Source: Pseudomonadota bacterium
GTDB taxonomy: Bacteria; Myxococcota_A; UBA796; UBA9615
Assembly: GCA_024229515.1 (NCBI GenBank)
Contig: JAAESI010000264.1
Span: 37,665-101,664, forward strand
Direction of reading: 5' to 3'
Length of the DNA: 64,000 bases
Shown: one piece after another, positions 8,235 through 16,161 of the stretch
Layout: every line of letters begins with the position of its first letter
Numbering within the stretch: position 1 is the first letter of the stretch
Translations under genes and position numbers: made by a program
The notes under the pieces: generated by a model
Seen by the model: the letters and a program-made list of their open reading frames with translations, nothing else
Databases searched by the model: none
What the model was told of the DNA's origin: nothing

Positions 8235-9104
8235 ATGTCCGTCATCAGGCCTCGCTTTGCGACTCACTTCTATCCCTCCCCCCGGAGGGCCTGCGCCGAG
8301 GCCATTGATCGCATGACTGCGATGGTGCACCTGCCCGCCAATCTGCCCCCGCGACCCCGGGGCGGGTTGGTTCCTCATGCGGGCTGGGTCTACTCGGGGC
8401 TGACCGCGGCGTACCTCTGGAGCGCGTTGGCCGAGGCGGACGAACCGCCGGAAGTCTTGATCCTGCTGGGCGCAGTTCACGTCCGAGGAGTGGATCGGCC
8501 GACCGTCTATTCAGGGCACGCCTGGGACACGCCGCTGGGCACCATCGACGTGGACCGGCGGCTCGGCTCCCGGATCGTCTTCGAAGGGCAGGGGAGCATC
8601 GCCTCGGGCCGGGTCCAGCACGACGGCGAGCACTCGCTCGAGGTCCAGGCGCCGTTCATCCGCCGCCTGATGCCGGGCACGCCCATCGTGCCCATCGCGG
8701 TCCCCGCCGACGATCGCGCGGTCGCCCTCGGAGCCGCCATCGCCCGCGCCCTCGAGCACGACGGACGCGCCGCCGCCATCGTCGCTTCCTCCGACCTCAC
8801 CCACTACGGCGAGCGGTACGGCTTCGCCCCCCAGGGCACCGGCGACAAGGCGCTGAAGTGGAGCAAGGCCAACGACCAGCGGCTGCTGGACCGCGCCCTC
8901 GAGTTCGACGCTCCCGGCGTGCTGACCGAAGCCCGCAACCACCACAACGCGTGCGGCGCGGGCGCCCTGGCGGCGGGAATCTCCTCCCTCACGGCGTCCG
9001 GCGCAGACCACTCCCGCGTGCTCCACCAGACGACGTCGTACGATGTGCGACCCACCGGCTCCCCCGACATGTTCGTGGGCTACGCCTCCCTGCTGTACTC
9101 CTAG
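8235..9104 (+). CDS. amrB: AmmeMemoRadiSam system protein B (Memo-like)
   Basis: The 289-residue product starts at ATG 8235 (MSVIRPRFATHFYPSP); the extra upstream codons lie in the tRNA promoter and are not coding. It carries the Memo-family landmarks GLVPHAGWVYSG near residue 40, HDGEHSLEVQAPF near 130, VASSDLTHYG near 185 and NACGAGALAAG near 240. Memo homologues are related to extradiol dioxygenases but use the conserved His and Cys in ways still debated. In many prokaryotes they sit with AMMECR1 and a radical SAM protein, but neither partner is adjacent here. It is cytoplasmic, with no signal peptide. The promoter probably overlaps that of the divergent tRNA operon. Confidence 0.85.
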   Translation: MSVIRPRFATHFYPSPRRACAEAIDRMTAMVHLPANLPPRPRGGLVPHAGWVYSGLTAAYLWSALAEADEPPEVLILLGAVHVRGVDRPTVYSGHAWDTPLGTIDVDRRLGSRIVFEGQGSIASGRVQHDGEHSLEVQAPFIRRLMPGTPIVPIAVPADDRAVALGAAIARALEHDGRAAAIVASSDLTHYGERYGFAPQGTGDKALKWSKANDQRLLDRALEFDAPGVLTEARNHHNACGAGALAAGISSLTASGADHSRVLHQTTSYDVRPTGSPDMFVGYASLLYS

Positions 9105-9126
9105 CGCTCCTCGAGGACCGACGTTC

Positions 9127-10278
9127 GTGGCCCACCTGCTGTGGAATGGCATTCGCTATCGCTGGCGTCGCACGTCGCATCGGCTGGCGTGGTTCGGCAC
9201 CGGCTTCTCGGGTGAAACGCACGACATGAGCCTCAAGATCGGCACGTTCCCGCCGGACGTCGCCGACTACACGGCCTGGTTCACCCGGATCCCCGAGAGC
9301 CCGGACGTCACCGTCCGTCAGGGGATCGCCACCGGCCTGACCCCCAGCGGGATCATCGGCCAGCCGGCGCGTGCTCGCACGACCGTGACCGTGCCGCTGG
9401 GCGGCGGGGCTGCTCCGGTCCACAGCGCCGCCCTGCTGGGGGGCTTCCGCATCAAGTCGGTGGGCAACCGGTCGGGCTGGCACTTCGGGCGGCTGGGCTT
9501 CACCCTCGGCGAAGTCCGCAAGGTCCCCGACGGCCTCGCGTTCGACATCGACGTCGTGCTGCGCCCGTCCGAGGCGCCGGAGATCTTCCACATCGGAAAC
9601 CGGGGCTGGAGCTACGACCGGGACTGCACGTACGAGATCGAGGTCGACTGGACGCTGGTCGTGGCAGCGCCCGAGGTGCTCCCGATCGAGCCCCGCCGGT
9701 GGGAGTGCGAGGTCCTCAAGGGGCTCACCGTCGAGCGCACCGATGAGCTGCGCGTCGGCTGTCCCCCGGGCGTGCGCCCCGAGCGCTGCGCCGCCGTCGG
9801 GCTGCGCGGGTTCGACGTCGAAGTCGACGCGATCGCCCGGCAGCGTCGCCTCAGCCGCATCCTCCGGTACTTCACCGGTCGGAACATCCGCGAACTGGGG
9901 ATCTGGGTCGAACTGGACCACGACGAGGAGACCGGGGTGAGCATGCTCCGCCCGGGGGTCGCGTTCTCCAACGGCACCGCCCTGGGCTGGCCCCTCCCCC
10001 TCCTGGTGACCCTCTTCATGGCCGGCTTCGCGGTCGGCGGCTACGTGCTCGGCGGCACCGTGGGGACCCTGCTCATGGCGCTGGCGTTCGGCATGGCGGC
10101 CTTCGGCCTGGCGTGGCCCGGCGGTCCGTTGGCGCTCCCGTCGGTGCCGTGGAGCCTCAAGGCGATGGTCGAATGCTCCCTGCTGTACCTGCCCGAAGGG
10201 GCGACGTCCGAGGCGGGCTCGATCAACGCGACGCACGACGCCAACGAGGAGCCCCACGCCAGCCGGGCTCAGTTGTAG
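9127..10278 (+). CDS. Membrane-anchored protein of unknown function
   Basis: The reading frame gives 383 residues from GTG 9127 (VAHLLWNGIRYRWR) or 350 from ATG 9226 (MSLKIGTFPPDV). Neither start has a strong ribosome site, and I prefer the first because the basic N-terminus looks coding. Residues 35-270 are soluble and beta-rich, with no motif I recognise. Residues about 285-330 form two hydrophobic helices (LPLLVTLFMAGFAVGGYVL and GTLLMALAFGMAAFGLAW), followed by a short polar tail. This suggests a tail-anchored or hairpin-anchored inner membrane protein. It follows amrB by 22 bp and may be cotranscribed. Its stop overlaps the convergent gene's stop region by 10 bp. Confidence 0.65.
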   Translation: MAHLLWNGIRYRWRRTSHRLAWFGTGFSGETHDMSLKIGTFPPDVADYTAWFTRIPESPDVTVRQGIATGLTPSGIIGQPARARTTVTVPLGGGAAPVHSAALLGGFRIKSVGNRSGWHFGRLGFTLGEVRKVPDGLAFDIDVVLRPSEAPEIFHIGNRGWSYDRDCTYEIEVDWTLVVAAPEVLPIEPRRWECEVLKGLTVERTDELRVGCPPGVRPERCAAVGLRGFDVEVDAIARQRRLSRILRYFTGRNIRELGIWVELDHDEETGVSMLRPGVAFSNGTALGWPLPLLVTLFMAGFAVGGYVLGGTVGTLLMALAFGMAAFGLAWPGGPLALPSVPWSLKAMVECSLLYLPEGATSEAGSINATHDANEEPHASRAQL

Positions 10279-11084
10279 GGATCACCCCAGGGCGGATCGA
10301 CGCCGATCCAGAACGCCACCGCCAGCAACGTTGCGGCCACGATCGCGGCCATCATCGCCGAGGCGATGGCGACGAACGTCCCCGCTCCCCGCCGCAGCGC
10401 ATAGCCCCGGCCCGTCGCGAGCACGGCCAGAGCGCCGGCCCCGACCGCCCCCACGACGCAGAGCCAGAGCACGATCTCACTGCCCAGGGCTGCCGACCCC
10501 AGGAAGCCGAAGATCCCGAACCCCAGCCACGCCACCGCCGGCCCGACGTGGGCCGTGCCGACGATCTGGAACGTCTGTCGAGCGGTCGCCGGTGTGCCCG
10601 GCCCCTGCGGTTGGAGTGCGTGCAGGACCCCCGCAAAGGCCGCCACCGCGCCGGCGAAGCCGAGGCTCCAGCGGAAGCCGTAGCCGAAGCGGGCGGCCGC
10701 GGCGTGCTCCTCCAGCCAGAGCTCGCGCACCTCCACCCCGAGCCAGCCGAGGCCCAGGCAGCCCAGCCAGATCACGGTCGCGAGCGCCGCGCCCGAGACC
10801 TCGCCGAAGCCGGCCCGCAGCCACGCCGCGCGCTGCATCGTGATCGCCTGCCCGAGGTGCGCTCCGGGGGAGTCGTCGATGCCCGCCCCGAAGCGGTTCC
10901 AGATCCAGGGGGCGACCTTCTTGCGGCACTTGACGCAGACCCCGTGCCCCGACTCGGGGGGCCGGTTCAGGACCGGTGTGGTGCAGTCGGTGCACAGCGC
11001 GCGCTGGCATTTGATGCATCGTCGCGCGGCCGCCACCGTGGGGTGGACCTCGCACGCCGCGACCGCCTGTGGAGCCTGATTCAA
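10269..11084 (-). CDS. B-box-like zinc-binding membrane protein
   Basis: The product has about 271 residues if it starts at TTG 11082-11084, whose TTGA overlaps the stop of the upstream kinase gene. The N-terminus has a cysteine/histidine cluster, CEVHPTVAAARRCIKC then ALCTDC and CVKCRKK, resembling bacterial B-box zinc fingers. These are often found at the N-terminus of membrane proteins and rhomboid-like proteins. After residue 90 there are about five hydrophobic segments, with an extra-membrane linker containing LQPQGPGTPATARQ. Function unknown; zinc binding is inferred from the cysteines. Coupling to a kinase-like gene suggests a shared signalling role. Confidence 0.7.
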   Translation of the reverse strand: MNQAPQAVAACEVHPTVAAARRCIKCQRALCTDCTTPVLNRPPESGHGVCVKCRKKVAPWIWNRFGAGIDDSPGAHLGQAITMQRAAWLRAGFGEVSGAALATVIWLGCLGLGWLGVEVRELWLEEHAAAARFGYGFRWSLGFAGAVAAFAGVLHALQPQGPGTPATARQTFQIVGTAHVGPAVAWLGFGIFGFLGSAALGSEIVLWLCVVGAVGAGALAVLATGRGYALRRGAGTFVAIASAMMAAIVAATLLAVAFWIGVDPPWGDPYN

Positions 11085-12728
11085 GCCCGGAGCGTAGCAG
11101 CCGCCGTGGGGAAGGACGTCTCCGGGCAGACCGCGCTCAGGCGCGCCGCCAATCGGCCTGCCGTCTGCTCGATCTCGGTCGTGTCGTGGGGCTCCCCACC
11201 GAGCCGCCGGACCAGGGACGTGTCCCCCACCCCGGTGCAGCCGGCGAGGGCCCGCGTCGTCTCTTCCAGGGAGCCGGTGCGACCGGTGCGGGCGTGCAGC
11301 TCGGCCCACGCCTGGGCCGCGTCGAAGCGCATGCCCCGGGCCGCCATCGACGTCGCCGTCTCCTGCAGCAGCTGGGGGGCGTCCGCACCCACGAGGGCGA
11401 GTTGGCCCGCCACCGCGTCCCGCCGGAGGGCGAGCACGCCGAAGCCGCGAAGCTCCCGCCTCGCGGGGAGCAGCCGACGGGCCTCTTCGGGGTAGCCGGC
11501 GTCGAGGCAGGCGCGGGCGGCGACGATGCGCGCCTCGGCCGCCAGCCAGCCTCGCAGGCTGTGGTCGCGGACCAGCATCGCGACTTCGCGGGCGTCGACG
11601 ACGGCGGCCCCCTTGAGGCCCGCACGGACGTGCATCTGCGCCCGGTGCCCGAGGCAGACCGCGAGCATGCGCCAGTCCTGATCGGTGCGTGCGCCCTGGA
11701 CCGCGGGGGTGGCCCAGTCGAGCGCGCGGTCGGCGTCGCCGCACAGCAGCGCGTCGCAGGCCAACCCGAGCGCGGCGCGGGAGGCGGTGGTGCCCGTCTC
11801 CTGCCAGCCCGGCCAGGACTCTTCCATCACGCGGCGGAAGCCGCTGAGATCGCCCTGGTCGCGCAGCACGAGCCCCAGGAGCACGCCGAAGCCGGTGACG
11901 TCGACCTCGCTGCGGCTGCGGCGGAGCAGGCCGATGCCATCACCCAGATCGCGCCGCGCATCCCCAAGGCGGCCGGCCATCAGGCCGACGGTGCCGCGCC
12001 ACGCGGCGACGAGGCCGCGAGCCAGGGGATCGGGGTCCTGATTGAGGAGCCGTTCGGCCGACCAGCACTTCGCACAAGGTCGCGCCCAGGGCGTACAAGT
12101 CCGCCCGGCCGTCGACCTCGTGGACCCCCATGCCCCACGCTTCCAGCGGCAGGTACGGCAGCGTCCCGAGGATCACGCCCTGATCGAGGTCGGCGTGAAG
12201 CCCGCGGATGCGCGCCATCCCAAAGTCCAGCAACTTCACCCGGCCCTGGTCCACGACCACGTTGGCGGGCTTGATGTCGCGATGAAGAATCCCCTGGTCG
12301 TGGGCCAGGGCGAGCGCCTCGCACAACTCCACGCCCCACCGGGCGACCGCTCGCGGCTCCCCCACCTGGCCCTCGGCGAGGAGTTGGTCCAGCCCCTTGC
12401 CCGAGCAGTACTCCAGCGCCAGGAAGACCGACGATCCGTCGATCCCGGCGTGCACCAGCCCCACGATCGCGGGGTGCCCGACGGCCGACAGCGCGGCGGC
12501 TTCGTGCCGCATCCGCAGCAGGTCGCTGGGGCGGGCGTGGCTCGCTTCGCTGGCCGATCGCGGCCCCTGCGGCGACAGGATCGTCACCGCCACGGGGTCG
12601 CCGGCTCGGTCCGTATCCCGAGCGGCAAAGACGACGGACTGAGCACCGCGGCCGATCACCTCACCGAGAAGGAATCGTCCACCGACCAGGTCGCCCCTAC
12701 AGGGCCCATCCCAAGAGAAGCCAGCCAT
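11081..12728 (-). CDS. Degenerate Ser/Thr protein kinase with TPR-like C-terminal region, frameshifted and probably internally deleted
   Basis: The start ATG 12726-12728 is preceded by AGGAGG. The N-terminal domain has a glycine loop (GEVIGRGAQSVVFA), the catalytic loop ILHRDIKPANVV and the Mg-binding DFG (KLLDFGMAR). The beta-3 strand reads VAVTIL, so the usual ATP-binding Lys is Thr. After LYALGATLCEVLVG the frame is lost near 12060-12085, and the coding continues in another frame (ERLLNQDPDPLARGLVAAW) to the stop at 11081. The kinase C-lobe helices that should follow are missing, so more than a single base has been lost. The C-terminal 300 residues are helical, Ala/Leu/Arg-rich and TPR-like. 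A pseudokinase or a damaged gene are both possible. Confidence 0.65.
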
Positions 12729-12822
12729 CACGCCTCCTGCCACGGTCGCGGGGCCGTCCTGGCCCCTCCGGGCAATGCCCAGACCGTCGCCTGCTCATGC
12801 GTCAACGAGGCTTCCTGGGGGC

Positions 12823-12840
12823 GATTCAAAAAAAAGAATC
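12823..12840. promoter_or_regulatory. A8-looped palindrome in the divergent kinase/sigma intergenic region
   Basis: GATTC (12823-12827), eight A residues, then GAATC (12836-12840). It is the AT-richest point of the 158-bp gap between the divergent kinase start (12728) and the sigma factor start (12887). It may be an operator or DNA-bending site. No convincing -35/-10 pair was recognised in the gap. Confidence 0.35.
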
Positions 12841-12886
12841 TGAAAAACTTTGAGACTCCCCCCGGGTTTCTTCCGTCTGGGGGGGT

Positions 12887-13528
12887 ATGGACCCTTGCCT
12901 GCTAACCTTCCTGTCGTGGATGTCGGGGGAGGAACTCGCCACCCTCGTCGCGCGGCACCTTCGGGGCGACCGCAATGCGACGAGCCTTCTACTGGGACGG
13001 TTGGAGCCGACCATGCTCCGACTCGCGAGCGCGTTGCTGCGCGACCGGATCGAGGCTGAGGACGTGGTGGTCGACGTGATGATCGATCTGGTGCCCCGCC
13101 TGTCGGAGATCGACCCCGAAGCGCTGCAGTCCTACGTCCGCCGATCGACCCGCCACGCGTGCATCGACCTGATGCGCCGTCGGGATCGCCGGGACTCCCG
13201 CCGCGCCCTCCGGGGCACCGCCTCGTTGAGGGTGCTCGACGGAGGCGAAGGGACCCCCATCGAGGCCATCCCGTCCCACGAAACCCTCCCCGACGACAAG
13301 GTCATCGGGGTCGAAGAAGATCGGATCGCGGTCGCCGCGATCGCAGATTTGCCGGCACCGATCCGTGAAGCAGTTCGTCTCTATTACGGAATGGGATTCA
13401 CGTACGAGGAAGTAGCCGAGCAGCTGGACAAGTCTCGGGCGTGGGTCGGACGGGCGCTGTTGCAAGCGCGGGACGCGGTCGGGGCGAAGCTCCGCCAGGC
13501 CGAAGACGAGGTGTCGCATGGCGCTTGA
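12887..13528 (+). CDS. RNA polymerase sigma-70 family factor (ECF-like)
   Basis: The 213-residue product starts at ATG 12887 after a G-rich stretch; ATG 12920 (MSGEELATLVARHL) is an equally plausible start. A region 2-like part, TMLRLASALLRDRIEAEDVV with VVDVMIDLVPRL, carries the helix that binds core polymerase and the -10 element. SYVRRSTRHACIDLMRRRDR closes region 2. Region 4 follows a variable linker: LPAPIREAVRLYYGMGFTYE and AEQLDKSRAWVGRALLQAR, a helix-turn-helix for -35 recognition. This is the layout of small sigma factors that respond to envelope or other signals. It overlaps the next gene by 11 bp, so the two are translationally coupled. Confidence 0.88.
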   Translation: MDPCLLTFLSWMSGEELATLVARHLRGDRNATSLLLGRLEPTMLRLASALLRDRIEAEDVVVDVMIDLVPRLSEIDPEALQSYVRRSTRHACIDLMRRRDRRDSRRALRGTASLRVLDGGEGTPIEAIPSHETLPDDKVIGVEEDRIAVAAIADLPAPIREAVRLYYGMGFTYEEVAEQLDKSRAWVGRALLQARDAVGAKLRQAEDEVSHGA

Positions 13529-14474
13529 TCCACGCATCACCGACCTGCTGGCGCGGTACCCCCACGACCTCAGCGACGAAGAACTGACCGAGCTGCGCGC
13601 CGCCGCGGACGCCGATCCCGAGATCGAGGTCGCCATCGACGGCCTCATGGAGATCGAGGAAGAGCTCGCGGGCGTGCCCGAGGAGCCGAGGCTGTCGGAG
13701 TTGGGGCGCAAGCGCCTCGAGTCCAAGCTCGAAGAAGCCAAGGCGTGGTCCACGGGCGGCGCGACGCCGTCGGGGAAAGCCGACGCCGATGCGCCCCAGG
13801 CGTGGTCCACGGGCGGCGCGACGCCGTCGGGGAAAGCCGCCGCCGATGCGCCCCAGGCGTGGTCCACGGGCGGCGCGACGCCGTCCGGCAAGGTCGTCGA
13901 CTTCGGGGAAGCCCGCCGCCGACGAGGCCTGCTCGGGGGCAGCCGTCCCGCTCAGGCGCTGGCCGCGGGACTGCTCATCGCCACGGGCTTCATGGTCGCG
14001 GACCAGTTCACCCCCGATCCCCCCGGCTACACCTTCAAGGGGGACGACGACGACTCGTCCGATCCGGACCGCATCGAAGGAAGCCTGTGGATCTACGGGG
14101 AGTCGAAGCTCGAGACCGGCGCCGTCCGCGCGGCCGACCAGCCGGTGAGCTTCCGGGGCGTGCCCGACAAGCCCTGCGCGCTCGTGCTCCTGGAGACCCA
14201 GGGGGGGACGACCTACGTGCTCTACCCGGAGCCCGGGCAGGTCTGGCGGGCCAACTCCGGCTCGAACCTGCTGGAGCCCGACGGTTCCTCCTCGGCCTAC
14301 ACGCCGGGAGCCGCAGGGGAGGCGACGTACACGCTGTTGGCGAGCCCCACGCACGCCCCCATCCCGGTGCCCCCGGACCGCAAGACGGCCTCGCCCGAGG
14401 CGCTGATCGACGGCCAGGAGGCGACGTACGTGCTGGATTCGGTGAGAATCGTCTGGGAGGAACCGGCCGAATGA
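13518..14474 (+). CDS. Membrane-spanning anti-sigma-like protein with three-fold peptide repeat and DUF4384-like domain
   Basis: The 318-residue product starts inside the sigma gene (ATG 13518). Residues 1-75 are acidic and helical (HDLSDEELTELRAAADADPE), as in anti-sigma N-termini. Residues 76-125 are three near-identical copies of a 19-residue unit starting AWSTGGATPSGK. One membrane helix follows near residue 152 (ALAAGLLIATGFMVADQF). The outer part, from about residue 190, resembles DUF4384 (PVSFRGVPDKPCALVLLETQ, TYVLYPEPGQVW), a domain often next to caspase-like proteins. The order sigma, single-pass membrane protein, extracytoplasmic sensor supports an anti-sigma role. Its stop overlaps the caspase gene's start (ATGA). 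Confidence 0.75.
   Translation: MALDPRITDLLARYPHDLSDEELTELRAAADADPEIEVAIDGLMEIEEELAGVPEEPRLSELGRKRLESKLEEAKAWSTGGATPSGKADADAPQAWSTGGATPSGKAAADAPQAWSTGGATPSGKVVDFGEARRRRGLLGGSRPAQALAAGLLIATGFMVADQFTPDPPGYTFKGDDDDSSDPDRIEGSLWIYGESKLETGAVRAADQPVSFRGVPDKPCALVLLETQGGTTYVLYPEPGQVWRANSGSNLLEPDGSSSAYTPGAAGEATYTLLASPTHAPIPVPPDRKTASPEALIDGQEATYVLDSVRIVWEEPAE
13743..13892 (+). repeat. 57-bp in-frame tandem repeat, 2.6 copies
   Basis: Copies lie at 13743-13799, 13800-13856 and 13857-13892 (partial). They are almost identical at the DNA level, differing at about two bases, and each encodes AWSTGGATPSGK plus A(D/A)ADAPQ. The low divergence means the expansion is recent or homogenised. It sits in the cytoplasmic linker just before the membrane helix of the anti-sigma-like protein. 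Confidence 0.9.
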
Positions 14475-16111
14475 TTCGAGCCTTGATCGTGATCGCCATG
14501 CTGGTGCCGACGTTGGCGTCCGCGCAGGGCCGCTTCGGCGCCCAGACCGACGCCCCCGCCACCTCCGAGGGGGCCCGCAAGGCCATTCTCATCGGAATCA
14601 ACGACTACCAGGACGAGTCGTTCTCCCCCCTGGCCTACGCCCGCAACGACGCCGAGGGGCTCGGCAAGGTGCTCGCCGACAGCGCCTTCGGGGGCTTCGA
14701 ATCGGTGGACCTCGTGGTGTCGGGGAACCTCGGCGCCAAGCAGATCGTGGACGCCCTCGTGACGTGGTCGCAGACCCTCGCCCCCGAGGACGAGGCGCTC
14801 ATCTACTTCAGCGCCCACGGCACGCGCTTCATCGACGAGCGCAACCGCTCGCGGGTGTTCCTCGCCGCCGCCGACACCCGCCGCGAGGACTCGGTGCACA
14901 CCGGCATCGCCCTGGACGCGCTTCAGGAGCTGCTCGAATCCCTCCCCGCCCAGCGCCGCATCCTCATCATCGACGCCTGCTTCACCGGCGACGGCAAGAC
15001 GAGCGAAGCGGACGCCGAGGGGGCCGCGCGGGCGATGATCGACGCCAAGCTCCCCTTCAGCGACAAGGTCGCCGACAAGGAGGCGCGGCTGTTCGCGACC
15101 ACGTACGGCCGGCCCGCCCTGGAAAGCGACACGCTCGGCCACGGCGTCTACACCGCGCACCTGATCGAGGCGCTGTCGGAGCGGTTCGACGAGGCGGACA
15201 TCAACGACGACAACGTCGTCTCCGTCAGCGAAGCCCACGACTACGCTCGCGACCGCACGATGGAGGGCACGGGCCAACTCCAGGTGCCGATGGTCTTCTA
15301 CAAGATCGTCGGCAAGGAAGACCTGCTGCTGTCCGGCGATCCCAACTCCCGCGAGCGCGTGGAGATGGCGATGGTGTCGGCCTACGAGGGGCCCCAGCAG
15401 GGGCTCCGTATGTTCGTCGACGGCGAAGAGAAGGGGGTCTTCCCCCGCACCGTCCTGGTCAAGCCGGGGAGCCGCAAGGTCGAGTTCAAGAACCTCGAAG
15501 GCAAGACCATCGACAGCGGCCGCGTGATGTTCCGCAAGGAGGGCGTCTACAACGTCACCAACATCCGCGACGGCCTCAACGGCGGGCGCCACCTGCTCAG
15601 CTTCGGCTACGCCCATCAGCTCATGCGCGGCTCGCTCCAGGAGACCGACGGCCCCATCCCCGCGGCTCCCGCGTTCCGGTTCGCCTACTCGTTCCGATTC
15701 CCCAGCAAGGTGCCGCTGCTGCGCCGCCTCGGGGTGGTGGTCGATTTCGTCGCCGGCGGCATCCCCCAGCAGGACACCAACGTGCTCGGGCTGTCCCCGC
15801 CGACCGCGGTGCTCGACCTCGGCGTCGGCCCGATCATCCGGTTCGATCTGCCGTACGTGCTGTTCTCGATCCAGCCGCGCTTCGGCGTCACCGCGTTGAT
15901 GCGGAACAACGTCATCCAAGGCAGTGACTGGCTGAACTGGCTGTTCGGGACGATCGGCTCGAACTTCGCCGTCGGCTTCCGCCCGGTGAACCGATTCAGC
16001 GTGCAGTTCCAGTACATGATCGGCGGCTACAACGTCGGCCTGCAGGGCGGCGGCGAGGCCAAGGTCGAGCTCCTGCACCGCTTCGGCGGCGCCGTCGAGG
16101 TCGGCTTCTGA
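14471..16111 (+). CDS. Secreted caspase-like peptidase (C14) with C-terminal probable outer-membrane beta domain
   Basis: The 546-residue product starts at ATG 14471. A signal peptide (MIRALIVIAMLVPTLASAQG) is followed by a caspase fold: KAILIGINDY near residue 40, the catalytic His116 in YFSAHGT, and Cys170 in ILIIDACFTG. Residues about 290-360 hold a PEGA-like beta domain (GLRMFVDGEEKGVFPRTVLV, VKPGSRKVEF). From about residue 375 to the end there are alternating amphipathic strands (RHLLSFGYAHQLMRG, FRFAYSFRF) and a terminal Phe (GAVEVGF), typical of outer-membrane barrels. It is third in the sigma/anti-sigma operon. Substrate and target are unknown; a protease exposed at the envelope is inferred. 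Confidence 0.85.
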   Translation: MIRALIVIAMLVPTLASAQGRFGAQTDAPATSEGARKAILIGINDYQDESFSPLAYARNDAEGLGKVLADSAFGGFESVDLVVSGNLGAKQIVDALVTWSQTLAPEDEALIYFSAHGTRFIDERNRSRVFLAAADTRREDSVHTGIALDALQELLESLPAQRRILIIDACFTGDGKTSEADAEGAARAMIDAKLPFSDKVADKEARLFATTYGRPALESDTLGHGVYTAHLIEALSERFDEADINDDNVVSVSEAHDYARDRTMEGTGQLQVPMVFYKIVGKEDLLLSGDPNSRERVEMAMVSAYEGPQQGLRMFVDGEEKGVFPRTVLVKPGSRKVEFKNLEGKTIDSGRVMFRKEGVYNVTNIRDGLNGGRHLLSFGYAHQLMRGSLQETDGPIPAAPAFRFAYSFRFPSKVPLLRRLGVVVDFVAGGIPQQDTNVLGLSPPTAVLDLGVGPIIRFDLPYVLFSIQPRFGVTALMRNNVIQGSDWLNWLFGTIGSNFAVGFRPVNRFSVQFQYMIGGYNVGLQGGGEAKVELLHRFGGAVEVGF

Positions 16112-16157
16112 TCAGGGATCAGGGATCAGGGTTGCTCACCTGACGCCTGACGCCTGA
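16112..16157. terminator. Three-step repeated palindrome, likely bidirectional terminator
   Basis: TCAGG occurs three times at 7-bp spacing (16112, 16119, 16126). After a short loop CCTGA occurs three times at the same spacing (16139, 16146, 16153). They can pair as three 5-bp stems separated by 2x2 internal loops. It sits between the convergent stops of the caspase gene (16111) and the phosphofructokinase gene (16162). There is no clear U tract, so termination is inferred. Confidence 0.55.
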
Positions 16158-16161
16158 CCCC

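Noticed and set aside
13743..13892. Short-repeat array or CRISPR
   Set aside because: In frame within a gene, encodes a 19-residue peptide repeat, no spacers.
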